From Yinghuangia elevatio (lineage in GTDB: Bacteria > Actinomycetota > Actinomycetes > Streptomycetales > Streptomycetaceae), in NCBI RefSeq assembly GCF_040649515.1, contig NZ_JBEZFP010000032.1:1-64000 (forward strand): 64,000 nucleotides of DNA, read 5' to 3'. The position numbers and the translations under genes are program-made. The notes under the pieces are model-generated. The model did not search any database. It was not told the DNA's origin and saw only the letters and a list, made by a program, of their open reading frames with translations. Every line of letters starts with the position of its first letter. Within the stretch, counting starts at the first letter, position 1. This document shows, piece by piece, positions 59,193 to 64,000 of this stretch.

Positions 59193-60638
59193 TCAGGCGG
59201 TCGCCGCCGCCGGGACCTTCGGGGCGGGCTCGTGGTCGTCGGGCGCCGCGGCGGCGTCCGGCGCCCCCGAGGCCGGGGCGGTCGGGAACTCCGGGTCGGC
59301 CAGTGGCGGGACCTTCTCGCCGGCCAGCACCTTGCGGGCCCGGTCGCGGTCGAGGACGCCCTCCCACGACGCCACCACCAGGCTCGCGACGCTGTTGCCG
59401 CAGACGTTGGTCAGCGCGCGGCACTCGCTCATGAACTTGTCGATGCCGAAGACCAGCATGATCCCCGCGACCGGCACGTGGCCGACCGTCGACAGCGTCG
59501 CCGCCAGCACGATGAAGCCTGATCCGGTGACGCCCGCCGCGCCCTTCGAGGTGAGGAGCAGCACGCCGAGCAGGCCCAGTTGCTGGCCGAACGACAGCGC
59601 GGTGTCGGTGGCCTGGGCGACATACAGCGCGGCGAGGGTGAGGTAGATGCAGGTGCCGTCCAGGTTGAAGGAGTACCCGGTCGGCACCGTCAGCCCGGCG
59701 ACCTGGCGCGGCACCCCGAGGTTCTCCATCTTGGTCACCACACGCGGCAGCACCGTCTCGCTGGACGACGTGCCGAGGACGATCAGCAACTCGTCCTTCA
59801 TGTAGCGCAGCAGTTGGAAGATGTTCAGCCGGATGATCGCCATGACGACGCCCAGCACGACCAGCACGAAGAACAGGCTCGTGCCGTAGAAGACGGCGAT
59901 GAGCTTGCCGAGGCTGGTCAGGGTGTCCAGGCCGTACTTGCCGACGGTGAACGCCATCGCGCCGAAGGCACCGACGGGGGCCGCGTACATCACGATGCGC
60001 AGCACCGAGAACAGCACCTGCCCGGTCTTCTCGATGCCGGCCGCGACGCCCAGCGCCGGGCGGCCCACGAGCTTGATCGCGATGCCGAAAAGGACCGCGA
60101 AGAACAGGACCTGGAGGACGTCGCCCTCCGCGAATGCGCCGACGATGCTGCTCGGGACCAGGTCGGTGAGGAAGTGCCACCAGCCCTGCGACTCGCCCTT
60201 GTCGATGTACTCCTGCGCGGTTCCCGTCACGTGGATGGCGCCGACGTCCGCGTGCACGCCGTCGCCCGGGCGCAGCACGTTCATCACGACCAGGCCGAGG
60301 ACCAGCGCGATCGTCGTGAGGATCTCGAAGTAGACCAGCGACTTCCAGCCGATCCGGCCCGCGCTGCGCAGGTTGTCGACGCCGGCGATGCCGGTCACGA
60401 CGGTCACGAAGATGATCGGCGTGATGATCATCTTGATGGCGTTGACGAAGGTGTCGCCGAGCGGTTTCAGGTCCTCGCCGGCGGACGGCCACGCGGCGCC
60501 CACCACGATGCCGGCGAGGATGCCGGCGAGCACCCATACGTACAGCTGGGAGTACCAGCGCCGACGCGCGGGCGGCGGTACGGCGGCACCGGGCGTGCCC
60601 GGCGTGCCGGGGTCGGTCGTCGCGATGGCCTGGGCCAC
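59193..60638 (-). CDS. dctA: C4-dicarboxylate:cation symporter DctA
   Basis: 481-residue DAACS-family transporter importing succinate, fumarate and malate. The family motifs are visible: NAIKMIITPIIFVTVVTGIAG, TSSSETVLPRVVTKMENLGVP (serine-rich HP1 motif), PTGYSFNLDGTCIYLT and GFIVLAATLSTVGHVPVAGIMLVFGIDKFMSECRALTNVCGNSVA. The N-terminal 35 residues and C-terminal Ala/Pro tail are extensions. GTG 60638 has AAGGAGG 6 nt upstream. The divergent two-component genes almost certainly control it. Confidence 0.95.
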   Translation of the reverse strand: MAQAIATTDPGTPGTPGAAVPPPARRRWYSQLYVWVLAGILAGIVVGAAWPSAGEDLKPLGDTFVNAIKMIITPIIFVTVVTGIAGVDNLRSAGRIGWKSLVYFEILTTIALVLGLVVMNVLRPGDGVHADVGAIHVTGTAQEYIDKGESQGWWHFLTDLVPSSIVGAFAEGDVLQVLFFAVLFGIAIKLVGRPALGVAAGIEKTGQVLFSVLRIVMYAAPVGAFGAMAFTVGKYGLDTLTSLGKLIAVFYGTSLFFVLVVLGVVMAIIRLNIFQLLRYMKDELLIVLGTSSSETVLPRVVTKMENLGVPRQVAGLTVPTGYSFNLDGTCIYLTLAALYVAQATDTALSFGQQLGLLGVLLLTSKGAAGVTGSGFIVLAATLSTVGHVPVAGIMLVFGIDKFMSECRALTNVCGNSVASLVVASWEGVLDRDRARKVLAGEKVPPLADPEFPTAPASGAPDAAAAPDDHEPAPKVPAAATA

Positions 60639-60725
60639 GGCGAGCCTCCTTGGTCGGTCGAGGGAAACGCCGGGGGAACGGCGGTTGACCCGTAGAGTGG
60701 CGCAGCTCACACCGACCGCTCGCCG

Positions 60726-60743
60726 TTACGCGCATTACGCGCA
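60726..60743. promoter_or_regulatory. Tandem direct repeat TTACGCGCA x2 upstream of dctA
   Basis: Two exact 9-bp copies (60726-60734, 60735-60743) lie 88-105 bp upstream of dctA, placed like an activator site for the DcuR-type response regulator encoded downstream. Confidence 0.5.
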
Positions 60744-60799
60744 CGAGTGAAATGTCTGTTCCGGCGGGCTTGCGGGGCTTCCCCGGTGTCGGGCAATAC

Positions 60800-60815
60800 T
60801 TCGGCCATGGCCGAA
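60800..60815. promoter_or_regulatory. Perfect 16-bp palindrome TTCGGCCATGGCCGAA before the sensor kinase gene
   Basis: Self-complementary over all 16 positions, 25 bp upstream of GTG 60841. It may be an operator or a hairpin in the leader mRNA. Confidence 0.5.
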
Positions 60816-60840
60816 ACGACTTTCCCGGGCTGCGGGTCCC

Positions 60841-62664
60841 GTGCGCACTGACGGCACCGCGCCGGGCCTCCCGCGCCATGCGCCGAGGCGCCCCAGCATC
60901 GCCGCGCAGGTGCTGCTGTGGCAGCTGACGCTCGCGGTGCTGCTGATCACCGCCGGGGCGCTGATCGCGGTCGGGGCCGCGGAGGACGCCGCGCGGGACT
61001 CGGCGCGGGATCGGGCGCTGGAGGTGGCGCGTACGCTGGCCCGCTCGCCGGGCGTCGCCGAGGCGGTTGCGTCGGGCGAGCCGACGGCGCGGCTCCAGCC
61101 GGTCGCCGAGGCGGTCCGCCGGGAGAGCCACGTCGACTTCGTGGTCTTCATGACGCTCGACGGCATCCGCTTCACGCACCCCAACCCCGCACTCATCGGG
61201 CAGACGTTCCTCGGGCACATCGACGACGCGGTGCTCGGCCGCGCGCTCACCGAGACCTACACCGGTTCGCTCGGGCCGTCGGTCCGTGCGGTCGTCCCGG
61301 TGCCGTCCGGGCCGGACGCGGGCCCCGCCGACACGCCGGTCGCGCTTGTCTCGGTGGGGGTGACCGAGCGCCGCATCGACGAGATCGTCGGGGACACCAT
61401 CCCGCTGGTCGTCGCCGTCGCGACCGGTGCGCTCGCGCTCTCGGCCGCCGCGGCCACCGCGGTGCACCGTCGGCTGCGCCGCCAGACGCTCGGCCTCGGC
61501 CCGGTCGAACTGCGCCGGGTCTACGAGCACCATGACGCCGTCCTGCACGCGGTGCGCGAAGGGCTTGTCGTCCTCGACGGGGGCGGCCGGCTTGCCCTGG
61601 CCAACGACGAGGCCCACCGGCTGCTCGGGCTGGGCGACGCCGCGGAGGGCCGGCACGTGGGCGACCTGGGTCTGGACGCCACGCTCGCCGAGACCCTGGC
61701 CGCCGGGCGTACGGTCACGGACGAGATCCACCTCGCCGGGGACCGCGTCCTGGCGGTGAACGTCAGCCGCACCGCGCGTGACGGCCGCGTGCTCGGCACC
61801 GTCGCGACGTTCCGTGACCACACCGAACTTCGAGCGCTTGTCGGAGAGTTGGACGAGGTGCGCGGCTTCGCGGAAGCGCTGCGCGCAGCTGCGCACGAGT
61901 CGGGCAACCGCCTGCACACCGTCGTCGCGCTCATCGAGATGGGACGCCCCGACGAGGCGGTGCGCTTCGCCACCGGGGAACTCGCAGCGTCCCAGGAACT
62001 GGCCGACCGGCTGACCGCCGAGGTGAGCGAACCGGCGCTGGCCGCCCTGCTGTTCGGCAAGCACGCGCAGGCGGCGGAGCGCGGCGTACGGCTGACGGTG
62101 GCCGCGAACGCCACCGCCGAGCTCGAACCCGCCATGAGCGCGGGAGACTTGGTGACAGTGGTGGGCAACCTGGTGGACAACGCGATCGACGCGGCAGCCT
62201 CCGTCGGGGCGCCGCACGGCAGGCAGGGCGCACAGGGCGGGGCGGAGCGTGCGCGGTGCGTCGCGGTGACCGTGGAACCGACCGCCGCGGGCGGAGTCGT
62301 CCTGCGGATCGCGGACAGCGGGCCGGGGCTCGACGAGGCGTCCGCGGCACGCGCGTTCGAGCGGGGCTGGACCACCAAACCGGCGCCCGGTCCGCAGGGG
62401 CGCGGGCTGGGTCTGGCGCTGGTCCGCAGCATCGTCGAACGCCACGGCGGCACGATCGCCGTCGGCGACGCGGAACTGGGCGGGGCGGAGTTCACGGTAC
62501 GGCTGCCGCCGGTCACGTCCGCCGTACCCGGCACGCCTCCCGTACCCGGTAGGTCCGCCGAGCCCGACACGTCCGCAGAACTTGGCACGCCCGCCGAACC
62601 GCGCAGGCCCGCGGAAATCGCAATGCCCGGAAGACCCGGCGAAGCACGGGAGGAGGAACGGTGA
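60841..62664 (+). CDS. DcuS/CitA-type sensor histidine kinase
   Basis: 607 residues. A cytosolic N-terminus and TM1 (QVLLWQLTLAVLLITAGALIAVG) precede an extracytoplasmic PDC/CitA-type sensor (about 50-185), TM2, a PAS domain (about 235-330), the kinase region with AAHESGNRLHTVVALIEMG (His of the DcuS type HxxxNxLH), N-box NLVDNAIDAA and G-boxes GRGLGLALV. The tail after 565 is Pro/Glu-rich and repetitive. It is divergent from dctA and overlaps its response regulator gene, so a C4-dicarboxylate or citrate-like signal is likely. Confidence 0.9.
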   Translation: MRTDGTAPGLPRHAPRRPSIAAQVLLWQLTLAVLLITAGALIAVGAAEDAARDSARDRALEVARTLARSPGVAEAVASGEPTARLQPVAEAVRRESHVDFVVFMTLDGIRFTHPNPALIGQTFLGHIDDAVLGRALTETYTGSLGPSVRAVVPVPSGPDAGPADTPVALVSVGVTERRIDEIVGDTIPLVVAVATGALALSAAAATAVHRRLRRQTLGLGPVELRRVYEHHDAVLHAVREGLVVLDGGGRLALANDEAHRLLGLGDAAEGRHVGDLGLDATLAETLAAGRTVTDEIHLAGDRVLAVNVSRTARDGRVLGTVATFRDHTELRALVGELDEVRGFAEALRAAAHESGNRLHTVVALIEMGRPDEAVRFATGELAASQELADRLTAEVSEPALAALLFGKHAQAAERGVRLTVAANATAELEPAMSAGDLVTVVGNLVDNAIDAAASVGAPHGRQGAQGGAERARCVAVTVEPTAAGGVVLRIADSGPGLDEASAARAFERGWTTKPAPGPQGRGLGLALVRSIVERHGGTIAVGDAELGGAEFTVRLPPVTSAVPGTPPVPGRSAEPDTSAELGTPAEPRRPAEIAMPGRPGEAREEER

Positions 62665-63377
62665 TCCGCACCCTGGTGGTGGAGGACGACCCCGTCCTGG
62701 CCGAGGCGCACACCACGTTCACCGGGCGGGTACCCGGCTTCACGGTGGCCGGCGCCGCGCAACTCGGAACCGAGGCCCTGCGGTTGCTGGCCACCCGCGA
62801 GGTCGACCTCGTCCTGCTCGACCTCTATCTCCCCGACGTGCACGGCCTGGAGCTCTGCCGCAACATGCGGGCACGCGGGCATCGTGCCGACGTGATCGTG
62901 GTGACCTCGGCGCGCGACCTGGACCTGGTCCGCTCCGCGGTGTCCCTCGGCGTCGTGCAGTACCTGCTCAAGCCGTTCTCGTTCGCCGCGTTCAGCGAAC
63001 GGCTGTCGGCGTACGCGGAATACCGCCGCCGCATCACCACCGCGACGGACGGCGACCCGGCGACCGGGCAGGAGGCCGTCGACCTGGCGCTCGCCGCGCT
63101 GCACCGGGCCCCGCAGGCGTCGCCGCTGCCCAAGGGCCTCGCCCCCGCGACGTTCGAGGCCGTGGTCGCGCACCTGCGCGGCGGTGCCGAGACCTCGGCT
63201 GCCGACATCGCGGACGGCGTCGGCGTGTCCCGGCCCACAGCCCGCCGCTACCTCGACCATCTGACCGCTCGCCGACTGGTCCACCGGGAACCGCGCTACG
63301 GCGGAGCGGGCCGCCCCGAGTACATCTACCGCTGGCGCGGCGCGGACGACGAGGCGCTGGGAGTGCCGGGCCCCTGA
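62661..63377 (+). CDS. DcuR/CitB-type response regulator
   Basis: 238 residues: receiver with acidic EDD, phospho-Asp in LVLLDLYLPD (about 53) and Lys in LLKPF, a linker, and a C-terminal winged helix (SAADIADGVGVSRPTARRYLDHL). GTG 62661 overlaps the kinase stop (GTGA). It should activate dctA. Confidence 0.92.
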   Translation: MIRTLVVEDDPVLAEAHTTFTGRVPGFTVAGAAQLGTEALRLLATREVDLVLLDLYLPDVHGLELCRNMRARGHRADVIVVTSARDLDLVRSAVSLGVVQYLLKPFSFAAFSERLSAYAEYRRRITTATDGDPATGQEAVDLALAALHRAPQASPLPKGLAPATFEAVVAHLRGGAETSAADIADGVGVSRPTARRYLDHLTARRLVHREPRYGGAGRPEYIYRWRGADDEALGVPGP

Positions 63378-63459
63378 GCCGTCCCGCCCGGGTCCGGTGA
63401 CCGGCGGCTGCGACCGGATGACCTGGCGCGGCGGGGGCGGGCGGGTCCGCGGTCCGGCA

Positions 63460-63957
63460 TCAGGCGGCCAGGACCTTGTCCAGGAACCCCGTCAACTTCT
63501 CGCGCGTGCGCGTGACCTGCTCGTCCACGGTCAGCGACTCGTGGAACCGGCCGCCCGGTTCGGGCTTTCTGATGCCCCGCACGTAGAGCGAGCAGGCGAG
63601 GTCGGTGCACAGGTAGATGCCGACCGAGTTGCCCTCTCGCCCCGCTTTTCCGGCACGCGGGGCGGTCATGAGCGACACCCCGCTGCCCGGGTGCGTCGTC
63701 AGGCAAATACTGCACATGCTGCGGTGCAGGAACCCGCGCTGCTGGGAGGGGAAGCGCATGGCGATACCGACGACGCGGCCCGCGTGTTCGGCCGCCAGAT
63801 AGCTGCGATCCGGCGCGCCCGGATCCCGCCAGCCGAGGAAGTCCAGTTCCTCCCAAGGGCGTTCGCCGAGATCGCGGGGCACCGCCAAGCGCTGCGCCTC
63901 GCCCTTGGAGCAGTTGACGAAGGATGCGCGGATCTCGCGCTCGGTGAGTGCTTTCAT
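63460..63957 (-). CDS. FBP-domain protein (EF-G-binding, treble-clef zinc finger type)
   Basis: 165 residues beginning MKALTEREIRASFVNCSKGEAQRL. Zinc ligands are CSIC and, 30 residues later, C-x3-AC (CTDLACS), as in the C-terminal domain of fusidic-acid-resistance FusB-type proteins, which bind EF-G and free stalled ribosomes. Stand-alone FBP proteins are common in actinomycetes. ATG 63957 fits a leaderless start (TAGCGT, 7 nt, ATG); a GTG at 63966 is the alternative. A strong palindrome overlaps its -35 region. Confidence 0.82.
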   Translation of the reverse strand: MKALTEREIRASFVNCSKGEAQRLAVPRDLGERPWEELDFLGWRDPGAPDRSYLAAEHAGRVVGIAMRFPSQQRGFLHRSMCSICLTTHPGSGVSLMTAPRAGKAGREGNSVGIYLCTDLACSLYVRGIRKPEPGGRFHESLTVDEQVTRTREKLTGFLDKVLAA

Positions 63958-63964
63958 GTCCCGC

Positions 63965-63970
63965 ACGCTA
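63965..63970 (-). promoter_or_regulatory. -10 element TAGCGT of the FBP gene (leaderless)
   Basis: TAGCGT on the minus strand is 7 nt before ATG 63957. A TTGCCT (63994-63989) sits 18 bp further upstream as a possible -35. Confidence 0.45.
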
Positions 63971-63973
63971 ACC

Positions 63974-63994
63974 TTGCCTAGGACTCCTAGGCAA
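63974..63994. promoter_or_regulatory. Operator-like palindrome TTGCCTAGG-ACT-CCTAGGCAA
   Basis: Perfect 9-bp arms around 3 bp, covering the presumed -35 of the FBP gene. It contains two CTAG tetramers, which are rare in this DNA. The regulator is unknown and may be encoded beyond the window edge. Confidence 0.65.
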
Positions 63995-64000
63995 ATAAAT

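Noticed and set aside
58861..62445. 1194-residue minus-strand ORF across dctA and the sensor kinase
   Set aside because: Out-of-frame shadow of three well-supported genes, with Arg-rich low-complexity translation.

Overview
The window is very GC-rich, almost fully coding DNA from a filamentous actinomycete, most likely Streptomycetaceae (Streptomyces, Kitasatospora, Embleya or Yinghuangia type). The indicators are a SigB/SigF-like sigma and anti-sigma pair with a matching promoter, Tat-type and lipoprotein signals, a DtxR/DmdR-type iron box, a DUF5709 protein, a family 2B encapsulin shell, and many starts that look leaderless (TAnnnT, 6-7 nt, then ATG/GTG). I recognise 58 genes, three of them small or weakly supported. 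I see no rRNA, intact tRNA, CRISPR array, transposase or prophage.

Layout. 1-2.6 kb: the end of an srsABC-like phenolic-lipid operon (type III PKS, methyltransferase, flavin hydroxylase). 2.7-10.5 kb: an MFS permease, a flavin disulfide reductase homologue, an unusual YidD, a self-regulated membrane protein/TetR pair, recQ, and an iron-box-controlled siderophore-interacting protein. 10.7-13.3 kb: a flavohaemoglobin and nitric oxide synthase operon. 13.5-18.1 kb: NUDIX, luciferase-like monooxygenase, two SDRs, a GH114-like lipoprotein. 18.3-20.3 kb: a family 2B encapsulin shell gene with a DUF1876 gene upstream and no recognised cargo enzyme nearby. 20.5-25.7 kb: peptide-type binding lipoprotein, amidohydrolase, and a carrier protein/P450 pair. 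25.7-32.3 kb: one minus-strand Ugp-like ABC uptake operon that also encodes a phosphodiesterase and a tyrosine phosphatase. 32.6-36.3 kb: chaA, a tiny basic ORF, an Rsm22-type methyltransferase, a LapA-like membrane protein. 36.6-38.8 kb: anti-sigma/sigma operon with an apparent autoregulatory SigB-type promoter and a divergent lipoprotein. 38.9-48.8 kb: esterase, two-component system, exported intradiol dioxygenase, SDR, PhoX-like phosphatase, MFS/MarR pair. 48.9-55.6 kb: DUF5709, secreted tyrosine phosphatase, DUF218 protein, N-acyl-D-amino-acid deacylase and amidohydrolase, a 49-residue membrane peptide, and a MarR regulator. 55.8-64 kb: cholesterol-oxidase-type flavoprotein, baeRF3 protein, dctA with its DcuS/DcuR-type two-component system, and an FBP-domain (EF-G-binding-like) protein.

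How the parts connect. Several control circuits can be read from the DNA. TetR-type inverted repeats lie inside the promoter of the DUF4260-like/tetR operon. A near-perfect iron box precedes the siderophore-interacting protein. A GTTT-N14-GGGTAA promoter precedes the sigma/anti-sigma operon. A pair of TTGC-N5-GCAA sites, 16 bp apart, occurs in front of both the deacylase operon and the MarR gene 3.7 kb away, which links the two. Direct repeats lie upstream of dctA. The strongest candidates for less-described biology are the encapsulin locus without a visible cargo, the NOS/flavohaemoglobin pair with a proline-rich NOS extension, the carrier protein/P450 pair, and the ABC operon that combines uptake, phosphodiester cleavage and a protein-tyrosine-phosphatase-like enzyme.
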